Shown: positions 45,950 to 58,610, numbered from the stretch's first letter. The stretch is DNA of 64,000 nt from Callorhinus ursinus (GCF_003265705.1 NW_020312935.1:5258386-5322385), one strand, 5' to 3'. The notes: generated from the sequence alone by a model not told the origin. A program made the numbers and translations.

Positions 45950-46140
45950 GGGGCGCCTGGGTGGCTCAGTCGTTAAGCGTTTGCCTTCAGCTCAGGTCAT
46001 GATCCTGGGATCGAGCCCCGCATCAGGCTACCTGCGCCACTGGAAGCCTGCTTCTCCCTTTCCCACTCCCCCTGCTTGTGTTCCTACTCTCCTTTATCTA
46101 TCTTTCTGTCAAATAAATAAATAAAATCTTTAAAAAAAAA
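45950..46140 (+). mobile_element. CAN-SINE, subfamily A
   Basis: 18 bp duplication ttaaac-a/t-gtgtgggtgag. Confidence 0.96.
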
Positions 46141-46194
46141 TTAAACTGTGTGGGTGAGCCCAAATGTTAGCCCAGGTTCGGGATGGGAAGGTGT

Positions 46195-46380
46195 GGACCA
46201 GCTTCCTTTGAAGTGCAATCCCAGCACCTCCATCCAGGCACAGAGTGAGTGGGCTTATTTAAAAATAACAATTCCGGGACCCCACCCAGATTTACAAATG
46301 GGGGTCCCTGAGGGGGTGGGGCCCAACACTCCACATTTTTAATTAGTTACACAGGTGGTTTTGAAGCACAATAAAGACAG
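46195..46380 (+). mobile_element. MER5-like hAT fragment
   Basis: gtccctgagggggtggggcc and aggtggttttgaagcacaat. Confidence 0.6.
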
Positions 46381-46758
46381 AACTAGACCCAGAATTACAG
46401 CTGAAAACCTGTAAACAATTGCTAATTAACTAATCAGCCTTTCAAATGGCAGCTTTCAGGGTGTCCGCATTCCAAGGAGTGGGGAGAGGAGCACGGGACA
46501 TCCCCCACTCCAGTACTGACTTCCCTCCTCCACTTCCAGGTCCCACTCCTTTCCTCACCCTCCCAACCATTTCCTCAACTAACCCTCTTCGCACCCTCAC
46601 CCTCGGGATTGCCAGTCACTTCCCTCTCTAAATCTGTCATCTGTGTAATGGGAATGGTCAGGGTTGGCAATGATGGGACCACAGAAGCAACCCCCAACCC
46701 CAAGAGCCCTATCCCACCCTGCTTTACTCAGGTCTTTTCCCCCAACTTCCTTCCTTCC

Positions 46759-46957
46759 TTTTTTTTTTTTTTTTAAAGATTTTATTTATTTGACAGAGAG
46801 AGACACAGTGAGGAAGGGAACACAAGCAGGGGGAGTGGGAGAGGGAGAAGCAGGCTTCCCCTGGAGCAGGGAGCCCGATGCGGGGCTCGGTCCCAGGACC
46901 CTGAGATCACGACCTGAGCCGAAGGCAGGTGCCCAACAACTGAACCACCCAGGCGCC
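46759..46957 (-). mobile_element. CAN-SINE
   Basis: Duplication ccccaacttccttc on both sides. Confidence 0.95.
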
Positions 46958-47504
46958 CCCCCAACTTCCTTCTAACATTGTACTTAGTTTGTTGTGCCTC
47001 CACCTTCTAGAATGGAAATTCTGCACAGGGAGTGGTAATTTTCACCCATGGCCCTGACTTCCCAAGAGTGCCTGGCAAAGGGTAAGCTCAGGTTGAAGAG
47101 TGACCAAGTTTTGAGCTAAGTGGCTGGCTGATGCCAAACACTCAAAAAGTAGTAGCTATCACCATAATTTCCCTTCAGTGTCAAATGTGAGAAATTGAAT
47201 ACTTTAAATTAAGCGGCTTTTTACACCTGATTTATCTTTAGGAAGCAAATAGTAGGGTGGGGGGGTGGGTAAAATTTTTTAAATTTCCTATCATTGTTTA
47301 AAAGAATGGCCAGAGGGATCATATCTAAGCTCAGCTGAGTTTTTGTTGTTTTTCAGAAGAGGAAGAGCCAAATGTGATTGAAAAAAATAAGACGTCTAGG
47401 AATAAGATTTCCTCTTCTACATTATAATGCACTGCCCCCCCCACCGCAATGTCCTCAACAAATGGATAGAGGTCACCCCCGCTCCAGGCACCCTGCAAGC
47501 CTGA
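46958..47504. other. Single-copy intron 2 DNA
   Basis: Nothing recognised. Confidence 0.55.
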
Positions 47505-47725
47505 TTCTCCCCAGTAAACAGCCTCTCACCAAACACTACTTATTGAGTGCCAACTACATTCTAGGTGCCATGCTGGGGACAGTTCATGGGGCATCCGGCC
47601 TGCTGGGAACAGAGAACTCAGGGGATCCCAACCTGAGAAAGGCTGGGGGGAGATGTCCTGACCAACACCTTGCCGGCAGAAGGTCAGGAAGACTTCCTGG
47701 AGGCAGCACCAACTGAGCCGGCCCT
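47505..47725 (+). repeat. Ancient mammalian repeat fragment
   Basis: tattgagtgccaactacatt and caggaagacttcctggaggc. Confidence 0.5.
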
Positions 47726-47799
47726 GAGAGATGAGTGAACCAGGAAGAAAGCTCAGGGAAGTGCTGCTTGGTGGAAGGGACAGAGTCTGGCTACTCTGC

Positions 47800-47890
47800 A
47801 GATGGACCAGCAGTACCATTAGAAATGTGAATCCATGGGCCTTACCCTGGACCACGGTCTTGAACTTGAGCAGTCAGGGGCCAGGGTCCA
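47800..47890 (+). mobile_element. MER5-like fragment
   Basis: ttagaaatgtgaatccatgg followed by ggccttaccctgg. Confidence 0.45.
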
Positions 47891-48109
47891 AGCTATTAAC
47901 CACCAGCATCATACTCGCCCATTCAAGAGCCTTTCATCAAACAATACTTACTGAGTATTGCATTGCCTGGAATGGAGAAGGGAAGAGGCAAGGCAAGGAG
48001 CTAAGAAGTGGTAGGGGGATCTGCACTGAAGGGGTGGAGAGGAGCCAGGAGTTAAAGACGTCACAAGGCCTTCCACCCTGGGCCATCCCCCTCTGCCCTT
48101 CTATCACCC

Positions 48110-48545
48110 CCTCTACCTTGGTCCCTCGACTCCATTCACACTGGCCTTCTTGCTCTTCCACTCCTCTTCAAGGCCTGTGACCTGCTGTTCCCTTGATCTA
48201 GAACACCCTTCCCCACATCACCTGATCTTTCACCTCTCTGGGATCTTTGCTTAAATGTCCCTCTTCAGGGAGGCCTTCTCAAACCATCCCAACTACTTCC
48301 CAATTACTCACTCAGATTCACTTTTCTTAAACATTTGTTGCCCACCCCAACACGCTAAATGCTTTACATATTCATTATGTTTACTGCCTGTTCCCACCAA
48401 TATACTAGACTACAAACTCCACCTGGGTGATTTGTACATGTCTGGTTCTCTGCTGCATCTCCAGTCCTAGAACAGTGCTTGGCACACAACAGTTCTTAAT
48501 CATTATTTACTGAATGAATGAATGAGCAAATGAATGAATAATGCA
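48110..48545 (+). mobile_element. L2 fragment
   Basis: cccttgatctagaacaccct, cagggaggccttctcaaacc, cctagaacagtgcttggcac and a gaatgaatgaatg end. Confidence 0.85.
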
Positions 48546-49983
48546 CAAATGGACAGATAGGATGGGAGGTGCCATTTGCTGAGATGAGCACCTGGAAGCA
48601 AGGTTGCAGAGAGAGCAGTGGACTTTGGACAAGCATTCAGGTGGCTGTGGGACAGCCGGGTGAACGCCCTGGATCTGCTACCCCAGGCCAGACCACGCTG
48701 GCCTCTCCGAGGGCCATGTGGATGGTATAGTTCTTTCCTTGTTCTCTGTGGCTCATGCAGACTGCTCCAGCAGAGCCTAAGAGTTACTGGGTCCACTAGC
48801 CCCAGGGCAGGCAGAGAGAGGAGAACCTGCTGCTCCAGTTCTCCAAGCTTGCCGGGTCCCTGCCAACAGGGCCCCACCCAGCCAACCAGCCAGCCAGCAG
48901 CAGCCACATTAATGACCTTCTATGGCCCTGTTAGGCCCTATCAGCCCCAGAGGCCAGGCTCAAAGAGCCAAGGGGTTGTTTCCTCATAGCCCCCCACCCT
49001 TCTAGTGTGATTCCAGAGCTGGGAGCTCAGTTTCACCTCAGCTACAGGAGACATCAAACAAGCATCCCCTTTGTCATGTTCCTAGCCCCCAGAATCTGCA
49101 TGGGTGGATCCCTCCACGTCCGCCTTGGCTAATGGTACCCCCCTCTGAGCCAACAATAGACTCCTCCCCACGTTCCTGCTCACATGCTACCCAAAACCCC
49201 AGGCCCAGCTCCACCGGACTTCCCCCCCCCCCCCCCCCCACCCCCCGCCAACAAAGAAGCTTCCCAGCTGCTCCAGCCCACACAGGTCTTACCCCACCTG
49301 GATTCTGAATGTACCCATTGTCTGAAAACCTGGCATCTCAGCGTTTTCTGATGCTCCTGGATGGATCACCAAACCCCACAGGACAAGAAAATCCTTGTGA
49401 CTGACACAAGGCACACAGTAGGCCCTCAAACGCTATACGGAGGGGAACTTGGTCAGCTTCTAGGATGTTAAAAATACCTTCCTCGGGTTAAAGAGAATGA
49501 GGGGAAGAAGTTCAACCATTGATGTGCAAAATTTTCCAGGACATATTTATAAAGGATGCTCAGGAGATGATTACATTTTGCAGCACAATTCATATTTCCA
49601 TTTATGGAAAACTCTAATTTAAAAGAGGAAAAACCGCAAATAGGGACACATGTTCTGTGAGTGGTTAGGAAAATGTCCGGGAGGATACACACCAAATCGC
49701 TAGCGGCAGCCACCTGAGAAGGGGAGGGAATTTGGGAAGGTGTTTAAATTTTCTATTATAGATTATTCAGGTCTTCCGAGGAAACAGTGTAATGAGCCCC
49801 ACGTATCCAGCACGCAGCACCAACAATCCCCAACTTGTGATTTCATGTATATCCCAACCCCCAACTCCTTACCCATCCCAGACACCTCCTTCCATCTGTA
49901 AATAAGTGTCAACCACTGGAAGATTAAGACTGCTCCCCCCACCTCAAAAAAATAATCCCTATCCATACTACTCTTAAGGTTTT
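48546..49983. other. Single-copy intron 2 DNA
   Basis: Contains the poly-C tract at 49220; short ORFs here have no recognisable domain. Confidence 0.55.
49220..49248. repeat. Poly-C tract
   Basis: Long C run interrupted by one A, then CCCCCCG. Confidence 0.97.
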
Positions 49984-50183
49984 TATTTTATTTTCTTTTA
50001 AAGATTTTATTTATTTGACAGAGAGAGACACAGTGAGAGAGGGAACACAAGCAGGGGGAGTGGGAGAGGGAGAAGCAGGCCTCCCACAGAGCAGGGAGCC
50101 CGATGCGGGGCTGGATCCCAGAACCCTGGGATCATGACCTGAGCGGAAGGCAGACGCTTAACGACTGAGCCACCCGGGCGCCC
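49984..50183 (-). mobile_element. CAN-SINE, head-to-head with the next
   Basis: Near-consensus reverse copy ending gggcgcccc. Confidence 0.94.
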
Positions 50184-50215
50184 CACACAGTTCAGATTTT
50201 AAAAGGGAGTTCAAG

Positions 50216-50402
50216 GGGCGCCCGGGTGGCTCAGTCCTTAAGCCTCTGCCTTCAGCTCAGGACATGACCCGAGGGTGCTGGGATGGAGCCCCGCATTGGG
50301 CTCCCTGCTCCGCAGGAAGCCTGCTTCTCCCTCTCCCACTCCCCCTGCTTGTGTTCCCTGTCTCTCTGTCAAATAAATAAAATCATTAACATTAAAAAAA
50401 AA
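50216..50402 (+). mobile_element. CAN-SINE, subfamily A
   Basis: Imperfect duplication aaagggagttcaaggg / agggggagctcaaggg. Confidence 0.94.
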
Positions 50403-50639
50403 AGGGGGAGCTCAAGGGCACCAGAAACACCCCCTTTCATCATTCTGGGTTTCCAAGGGGGAGGGGATCTTGAAGCTTCATTTATTACCCCAAGGGCTCA
50501 AACTGGTCAAGGACTTTGAAGGCTGCAGTGGGTGGACCTTGAGACTCCTTTCTAGGCTAAAGTGAAGAATCTGGAATGCAGATATTCCCAGAAACGGAGC
50601 TGAGTACAGGTAGGGTAAAAAGCTGGCCAGGCTGAGAGA

Positions 50640-50815
50640 TGTGCCTCTAGCTGTGATCCTGGGCTGGTCAATAAAACTCTAGTGGCTTCTGTTCTGTTAT
50701 CTGAAAATGGAACTGTCATACTACCTACCTCAAAGGTTAGTTAGGGATTAAAAAATGAGATCCTACATCAACAGTGAAATACTCAATCAATACATGGGTG
50801 CAATGATTATTTTGG
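50640..50815 (+). mobile_element. MIR fragment
   Basis: atactacctacctcaaaggt core. Confidence 0.65.
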
Positions 50816-50929
50816 TATAGTTTAACAATATTACTATTCTGACACCTACCAGCTGTGTAATCTGGCCCACTCAACTAACATCAAAGAACCAGCCAATTCA
50901 TGTATAAACTAAGAAACCAGATGATTCTT

Positions 50930-51033
50930 GGGGTGCCTGGCTGGCTCAATCAGTAGAGCGTGCAACTTGATCTCAGCATTTTGAGTTTGAGCTCCACGTT
51001 GGGTGGAGAGATTACTTAAAAATAAAAATCCTT
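50930..51033 (+). mobile_element. Old short-type CAN-SINE
   Basis: Duplication agatgatt on both sides. Confidence 0.88.
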
Positions 51034-51077
51034 AAGATGATTAATTAAACATCTTTAAAAAGAAAAGGAAAAAAAGA

Positions 51078-51245
51078 GGGGCACCTGGGTATCTCAGTTG
51101 GTTGAGTGTCTGACTCTTGTTTTGGCTCAGGTCATGATCTCAGGGTCCTGGGATTGAGCCCGCATCAGGCTCTGCACTCAGCAGGGAGTCGGCTTGGAAT
51201 TCTCTCATTCCCTTTCCCTCTGCCCCTCCCCCTACCTGCTGGTGC
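51078..51245 (+). mobile_element. CAN-SINE, tail-truncated
   Basis: Head and middle present; no aaataa tail. Confidence 0.88.
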
Positions 51246-51404
51246 AGCTGGTGGCATTAAGTAACTATACATACCTAACTCAAGAAACACTGGGAAAATA
51301 TTTAAGTAACAGTAGTTAAGAAAGGGACTGAGCAGTTGGGAGTTCACAGAAAAAGCACCAGCCAGGTACAGGTAGTAGAGAGATGGTGGCCTAAGATTTG
51401 GGTT

Positions 51405-51545
51405 AGCAGACCAGGTGTTCAAATCACTGTCTGCCATTTCCTAGCTCTGTGGCCTTGGGCAAGTCGCTAGCTCTGAGTGTCAGTTCCCTCCTCCATAAAA
51501 TACAGGTAGCAGTGGTGTCAAGCACATAGGAGGGTTGAACCAAAG
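51405..51545 (+). mobile_element. MIR
   Basis: atttcctagctctgtggcct and tgggcaagtcgctagctctg. Confidence 0.82.
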
Positions 51546-51792
51546 GGTATGACGATAAATAAACTGGCTTCATAATGGTGTACCTGGTTGGCAGTGCTAG
51601 ACTTATAGACAAACCACTCGCACTTGAATGGGTGTGGGATCGAGAGTATCTTAGATACAGGGAGGTCAAGGAGCAAAGACACAAGGGGAGGTAGCCTTTC
51701 CTCATCCTTAATCTTCCTCTCTAGGTCCTCCAGTCTCTAACATTTATACACTTTTTCACCCCCTAGACACAAATCTAAAGCGGAAACATCTA

Positions 51793-51966
51793 GGAGCGCC
51801 TGGGTGGCTCAGTCACCTTAAGTGTCTGCCTTCAACTCTGGTCATGATCCCAGGGTCCTGGGATTGAGCCCCATGTTGGGCTCCCTGCTCAGCGGGGAGC
51901 CTGCTTCTCCCCCCCCCAGCTCTCTCACTCTCTCTCTTTCAAATAAATAAAATCTTAAAAAAAAAA
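51793..51966 (+). mobile_element. CAN-SINE
   Basis: Duplication aaagc-g/a-gaaacatc on both sides. Confidence 0.95.
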
Positions 51967-52004
51967 TAAAGCAGAAACATCGAACAATAAAAACTCAATA
52001 CTTC

Positions 52005-52240
52005 AAAGCGTTTGTTACATGCGAGGCACTGAAAACACTTTAGACATGCTAACTCACTGCATCCTCTGTCAACCCTGTGAGGCAGGAACTACAATTTTAT
52101 CCCTTTTTATAGGTGAGAGGACTGGGGCACAAAAAGTTTGAGTAACTTATCCAAGGTCATATGGCAAGTAAAGAGTTGAGTCAGAATTTGAACCCAGACA
52201 ATCCTGCTTCTCATATTGCCCTACCCAAATCATCTTTACT
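52005..52240 (-). mobile_element. MIR
   Basis: atccaaggtcatatggcaag and cagaatttgaacccagacaa. Confidence 0.82.
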
Positions 52241-53439
52241 CCTGGAGGGGACTCAAGGAGACTCTTTCCTTCGCCTCACAGGATAAGAGAGAAATAAATG
52301 CTGAAGATTAAAGTCACAACCTTGACGTTGTGTTCAATCTCTGTTGAAACCAGGAGTGCAACCTCACACCTGGTAAGTGAAGTTCAGTTTCCTTGATTGA
52401 ACCACCTCCCAGGAATTTAATTCCCAAAGTTTTTAAGTATTCCCATGGTTCAGGTGAGAGGATTAGTGGAAAGGAGGAAGAAAAAAAAAAAATCAGAGAA
52501 ATTATAACTAGATTCCAAAGTCCAAAGAAAAATCAGCACAATTTACATGAAAGCTTCCAAATCAAAGACTCTAATGACAAGCTCTGATGCAGATGCAAGA
52601 GCATTTCTTTATCAGTGCAGACTTAAGTCAGAAGGTACAGAAAGTACACCCACAAATTCTAATTTCTCCAGAAAGTTTAAGTCATTACAAGCCCAGGCAC
52701 CAAGGTGGTAATGAAATCGGCCACGTGACCTTCACCAAGCAGCTGTGAAGGCCTGTCATTTCTGCAAAACCTCAGTTCCCTTTTTGCTAAAAGGAGAGAG
52801 ATCTTAGGGCCAGTATCCTGGGATTTATGACTAAGAGCAGGCACCGCATGTACCTGTTCCTATGAGGGTGAGGTCACAGAGTGGATTCAAGCTGCTCCTG
52901 ATAACCTCACCAGGACAGGCCGCTGGGCCGGTGATTCAGGGCTCCACCCTACCTGTCAATAAGCACCCAGGCTATTGTCCCATGGCTGACTCAAGGGGTG
53001 ACGTTTTCTACAGAAAACGCACTTTTCCCACAAACAACTTGGTCATCTTGTTCCCTTTTCAAACACTCCCACACAACTGGGATGAAGAATTTGAGGGGGA
53101 GTTAGTTTGCAGCCTTTTAAAAGTCCCTCCTACTTCGTTCTAAGAAGGTCTTGGGACACCGGTATACGTGTAACCCCCAGCCCCCCACCCACACACCCAA
53201 TGTGCTCAAGAGTCATGATGCCTTTAGGACAATCTCATCCCTCTGCATGAGGAGGTTAAGAAAACCAGATTTAGAGCCCTATTCCTCTCGGGCAACACAC
53301 CAAGGGGCAGGTGGCATGGAAAGCACATCAGATCCTAGTTTAAATATGATACCCTTTAAAGGAGATGTAGTGATAATTAGCTCTCAGGATTATTCCTCTA
53401 GAAAAATACCTGCCCGGAGATTAGCCTCTTTTTCCCCCC
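52241..53439. other. Single-copy intron 2 DNA
   Basis: A CACGTG E-box lies at about 52722; no gene or repeat recognised. Confidence 0.55.
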
Positions 53440-53615
53440 TCTGAGGTGTAGTTGACATACAATATATTCATTTCAGATGTACAACATAGTGATTTCCCTT
53501 TATATACATTACAAAGAGATCACCAGATAAATCTAGCTACCATTTGTCACCATATAAAGTTGTTAGCTACTATTAATTATATTCCCTATGCTATAGAGTG
53601 TATCCTGTGTCATAT
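53440..53615 (-). mobile_element. L1 3-prime fragment, old
   Basis: ctgaggtgtagttgacatac and tttcagatgtacaacata match the reverse of old L1 3-prime ends. Confidence 0.75.
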
Positions 53616-53810
53616 TTTTAAGATTTTATTTATTAAAAAAAATTTTTTAAAGATTTTGTCAGAGACAGAGCACAAGTAGGGGGAGCAGCAGAGGGAGAAG
53701 CAGGCTCCCCACTGAGCAAGGAGCCCGATGTGGGACTCCATCCCAGGACCCTGAGATCATGACCTGAGCTGAAGGTAGATGCTTAATGGACTGAGCCACC
53801 CAGGCGCCTC
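53616..53810 (-). mobile_element. CAN-SINE with duplicated tail
   Basis: aagattttattta and aaagattttgtcag give two tail starts; inserted at the end of an L1 fragment. Confidence 0.9.
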
Positions 53811-53999
53811 ACCTGTCTTATTTTAATAACAAAGTCTGTACCTTTAAAGAGAATAGTCTTTATTTTTTTTAATAGTCTTTAAAATCAATAAGGACTTAAA
53901 ACAATGTGGGAAGCCCAGGTTCCTCAAAGACCTAGACCAATTCTAACACCTCTTGAGCACCTCACTTCCTCAGGTCTTTACATAAATGTCATTTAGTGA

Positions 54000-54215
54000 T
54001 GATTCCCCCAAACCCCTCCACTCCAACACTCAATAGTTCTATCCTCTTTCCTCCTGAAATTTTTCTCCTTCCACAGACCACCATGCCGTCTCCTGTCTCC
54101 TCTGATTAGGAGGGAAGCTACACAGGGCAAGGATTTGGGGTTTTGTCCTGTTATATCCTCAGTGCCTAGCTAAGCACAGTATTAGTGTTGGCAGGTGCTC
54201 AACATAAATTTGTTC
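54000..54215 (+). mobile_element. L2 3-prime fragment
   Basis: gggcaaggatttggggtt and gcaggtgctcaacataaat. Confidence 0.7.
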
Positions 54216-54357
54216 CGTGATCAATACAGAGAAGACAGGCGTCTGGAAGGACTGCTCTCCCCGAGACCTTCAGAGCAGGAATTACCCATCCTCCACACCT
54301 GGCCAATCACAGACCATCTGTGAAAAGTGGCCTTTTCCTGCTGTAAAGAGCACAGGC

Positions 54358-54558
54358 GGGCGCCTGGGTGGCTCAGTTGGTTAAGCGACTGCCTTCGGCT
54401 CAGGTCATGATCCTGGAGTCCTGGGATCGAGTCCCACATCGGGCTCCCTGCTCAGCAGGGGGTCTGCTTCTCCCTCTGACCCTCTTCCCTCTCATGCTCT
54501 CTGTCTCTCATTCTCTCTCTCACAAATAAATAAATAAAATCTTTAAAAAAAAAAAAAA
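54358..54558 (+). mobile_element. CAN-SINE, young subfamily B
   Basis: Perfect duplication aaagagcacaggc. Confidence 0.96.
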
Positions 54559-55002
54559 GAGCACAGGCTATGCTGTGCTCCCGAGTCCAAAAGCCACCAG
54601 AACACCTGGTCAGGCTCCCCTCTTTCCCATCTACCTGATCTGCACTAGCTTAGCCTCTCAGAACTACAATGGTCACTTCTCACTGGTTGGTGAGGTTTAA
54701 AGGAGAGAGACAGCATATGGGAAGATCTGGACAAAGAGTAAGTACTTGTCAGTGAAATGTTGTTTATGAGAATAGAGGATGAAACGCTAATGATTTTTTT
54801 GTTAAGTATGTCTCAAATATTGCATGGGACATACTAATACAAAATTAGTCACTATTTATCTGAAATTCAAATATAACTGGGCATCCTGTATTTTTATTTG
54901 CTAGACCTGGCAACTCTACACATTAGTTACCCTCCTGAAGACAAGGTGATGGATCTTACATAACGATTTATAAGATACTGCCCTACAGTACCCTCTCAAT
55001 AT

Positions 55003-55198
55003 TTTTTTAAGATTTATTTATAAATAAATATACTTGGGACAGAGTGAGTGAGAGAGTGTGTGAGAACACAAGTTGGGGGGACGGGAAGAGGGAGAAGCAG
55101 GCTCCCCACTGAGTAGGGAGCTGATCCCAGGACCTGGGGATCGTGACCTGAGCTGAACGAAGGCAGAAGCTTAACTGACTGAGCCATCCAGGCGCCCC
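55003..55198 (-). mobile_element. CAN-SINE
   Basis: Imperfect duplication around ctctcaatattt / cttctcaacattt. Confidence 0.93.
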
Positions 55199-55819
55199 AC
55201 CTTCTCAACATTTATTGATCAGATGGATTTTGGAGTTGTGAAATTTGTATCTGGGCCATGAGCTAATTAAGATGCCTTCAAGTTTTTGTCTTGGGAGTTT
55301 AGCATCCCTCAACAAGTTCCTTCCAGGCTTCTGTGCATTGCCAAGAACCAGAAGAATGGATGCCAGGTCTTAATTAATGGCCCTAAAGGATGCTGCAGAT
55401 ACCCAGGAAGAAGGTGTTGGGTGTAGCTAGGAGTCTCGCTCAAGGAAGTTGTTACCCAGACAATAGGAAACCAAACAGATGGCTCCGGCCGACTCGGATC
55501 TCTGTTTAGATTTTGATCTGGTGCTTCCTTACACCAAGAAGTGTGGGGCAGAAATGGCTCCTGTGACCTTTAGACTCTAGATTGCAAGCTGTTTTGTGAC
55601 AAGACAATTAGGTAAGGTTACACTAGGGGTGTCAGGACTCAGAGAAGCTGGGGAGTGCCAAGCAGAGACACATGCCCTGTGAATATCCCCTCCTCGTGTC
55701 CTTCTATGGCTCATACTGACAAAGTTCTAGCTTTTCTTTAAAACCAAAGGCGCCCTGGAATACTTTCTAAATACAAAAAATATGTTAAGATCTATACATA
55801 CACTCTGAAACCTCACTTA
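55199..55819. other. Single-copy intron 2 DNA
   Basis: Nothing recognised. Confidence 0.55.
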
Positions 55820-56450
55820 CTCATTCAACAAACACTTACTGAGTACCTATAATGTGCCAGGCACTGTTCTAGATGCAATACAGCCTGAACTAAACAAGAT
55901 GAAATTCCCTGGCCTCCTGGAGCTTCTATTCTACTGAGAGGAGACAGAAAATGGACAGAAGAAATAAGTGAAATACATAGCATGCTAGATGATGAAATGT
56001 GCTCCAGAGGAAAATAAAGCAGAGGAGGAGGAAAGGGAGTGCTAGGAGAAGAGGTAACTATCTCAAATAGTTTCAAGAAAGGCTTCACTGAGAGGGTGAC
56101 ATGTGAGCAAAAACTTGGACCTAAATGAGTGAGCTGTGGGGTGCCTGGCTGTCTCAGTTAATAGAGCAAGCATCTCTTGATCTCGGGGTCATGAGTTCAA
56201 GCCCCACGTTGGGCACAGAGCTTAAAAATAAATGAGTGAGCCATGCAGGTATCAGAGAAAAGTATTACAGACAGCAGTAACAGCCAGTGCAAAGGCCCTG
56301 AGGTAGAAGTGTGCCTGCTGTGTTCTAGGTAGTCAAGAAGAAATGACAGTAAGGGGTGGGGGAAGTGTTGTGGGGGGGGAAGATCATGGAAGCTTTGCAC
56401 ATCATAGAGAGGACTTTGACTTACATTCTGTGTGAAATGGGGAGCCACTG
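55820..56450 (+). repeat. Ancient mammalian repeat, longest copy
   Basis: ttactgagtacctataatgt, gtgacatgtgagcaaaaac, agtgcaaaggccctgaggta, gaaatggggagccactgg; split by a SINE. A trailing part lies at about 56750-56860. Confidence 0.65.
56136..56228 (+). mobile_element. Old short-type CAN-SINE
   Basis: Duplication aaatgagtgagc on both sides; splits an older repeat. Confidence 0.92.
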
Positions 56451-56469
56451 GCAGAGTTTGATTTTTAAC

Positions 56470-56656
56470 TTAAGATTTTATTTATTTATTTGTCAGAGAG
56501 AGAGCGCGAACACAAGCAGGAGGAACGGCAGACAAAGCAGGCAGAGAGAGAAGCAGGCTTGCCGCTGAGCAGGGAGCCCAATGTGGGACTCAATCCCAGG
56601 ACATCATGACCTGAGCCGAATGCAGATGCTTAACGACTGAGCCACCCAGGTGTCCC
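56470..56656 (-). mobile_element. CAN-SINE
   Basis: Reverse copy ending ccaggtgtccc. Confidence 0.92.
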
Positions 56657-56745
56657 TAACTTTTTTAATTCAAGTATAATTGACATACATTTTATTAGTT
56701 TCAGTTGTGCAACATACTATTCACTATTTGTATTAACTTGAATTT
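56657..56745 (-). mobile_element. L1 3-prime fragment, short
   Basis: attcaagtataattgacat and agtttcagttgtgcaaca, same family as 53440-53615. Confidence 0.7.
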
Positions 56746-56860
56746 TAAAAACCATAACTCTTGGCTGTTGGATGGAGAGAACACTGTTGTGGGAGGACCA
56801 GAGGAGACAGGGAGACAAGAAAGGAGGCTGTTGCAATAACTTAGGTGAAAACACTCTTAA

Positions 56861-58429
56861 AACTTCTTTCGGGAAAACTCTTCTGGGAACAGAAAAGGTG
56901 TATGAGTGAGTCTGAATGCCAAACCACAGAAACAGGTGTTTTCCCTAGCCTTCAACTTGCCTAGGTACCATAAAATCTGAAAGGCTTTCAGCTTCTTACA
57001 AGCTCTTCTAATTACAAAGCCCACTAATTATTATCTAGGCCTTGGCCAATTATCCCACAGGGTCCTGTGCTGGCCACTGTTTATGATTTTGCTCATGGTG
57101 AACAGGTTCAACCCTTCCAGACAGGCTCCATTAGATCCCAGCAATAACACCTGAGCTCACAAGGATCCGGGCCCAGATCTCTCTCGCACCTTGAAAAAGT
57201 CCCAGTTGGAACCTTAGTTTAGGACACTTTCCCTCCCAACTCCTAATTCTGAATGCCAACTGAACTGCATTTTCAGAGACACAGAAAGTTGAAGACCAAC
57301 AGAAAGGAAAAGAAGTGCACTTCAGCTAGCATTTATTTGCAATTGGAGGTAAAAGGGAAACAGGATGGAAATTACCCACACGTGGAAGACAAGAGGCCCT
57401 TCAAACGCAGAAGCAGCTGAATTCCAGCATCACAGTTAAAGTGAGGGATACAAAAGGTTTAAAGACATCTTTTCCTAAGGGGAAGGAGGCAATTTCTTAC
57501 CCTTGGGAACAGTGACTTAGGTTCCACTGGAGATGCAATTTGGCAACAAGGCACAAAAGGGGCACGATGAGAGCGTGGGTTTTGGGAGATAAAAGTACAG
57601 GACTGTTGCCCCACCTACGCTATTTCCTGGGCAGGGTGATAAGGAGACTTTTTCACTGTCGACCACATACATATTTTTTTTTAACATGTATATATATATT
57701 TTAACCAAATGAATGATTTGTCTAGTAAAAGAATAGGAAGGCGGGGGAATAGAAAGGGAAACCCCAGGGTTTTGTTAAAACCAAAACAAAAAACAGAAAG
57801 AGAAAACCCTCTATTAACTGCAGACTCAAGTCCAAGGGCTTGGGATAGCCTGGCTGCTGCCCATATAGGCAGTCACATCCTGGGATCCTCCCCTGCGAGC
57901 TACCCTCCCTTGTCCAAGAAAGCACAGCTCCAGCCTGGCTCCTTTATACCCCGCCATGCCTCTGAGCACCCCGTTTCCAACTCCTGGAGAGCCTGTTCAC
58001 CTTCTCTGTTTGGCTGAAACCCTCTCACTCACCGAAGTGACCGCTGAACACCTCCCCACCACACAGCCCTTCTCAGAAGGTAAAAGGTACTGGGATTACC
58101 CTCTGCAGGGTTCTCAGAGATTTCTGCCATCTCCCTGAGAGCAAGGGCTGGGTCTAAAGTCAGTACCCCTAGCACTGGCTACACAGTGGGGAGAGGTTAT
58201 GTGCATTGGCTACTTCTCTGGGTCCCCCCATTCCTACCCCATCAGCCCTCTTCCGCATCCACAGAGCACTCCTTCACCCACATGGCAGTAGGACCAGGGT
58301 TATCCCTTCTGGATCCACTAGCCCTTGAATCCCTTGGCCTTACCTAAGCTGGACAAAGGATGTTCATACACCCGGCTGGCACCAGGTATTTACTCATCCA
58401 ACATTTCTGCCCTAGCTACTGGAGTTGTC
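56861..58429. other. Single-copy intron 2 DNA
   Basis: An AT-rich homeobox-like stretch lies at 57005-57060; no gene or repeat recognised. Confidence 0.5.
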
Positions 58430-58610
58430 CAGGGCAATGAATCTGGTGGCAACAGCAACCTGGGGAGCTTTAAAAAATGCCATATCCAGAACCCCACTCT
58501 GAGTCTGTAGCTCAGTGAATTTGCAGGAGGGCGAATCTGTATCTTTGAAGTGTTCCAGGTGATTCAATACTTAGCCATTCAGGTGAGCCATAATCTCAGG
58601 GGCTGGGGCA
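58430..58610 (+). mobile_element. MER5-like hAT fragment
   Basis: caacctggggagctttaaaa, ccagaaccccactctgagtc, ttccaggtgattcaatac. Confidence 0.6.

Noticed and set aside
47731..48180. Open frame of 149 codons on plus
   Set aside because: It covers repeat-derived sequence (MER5-like and L2); no protein family is recognised.
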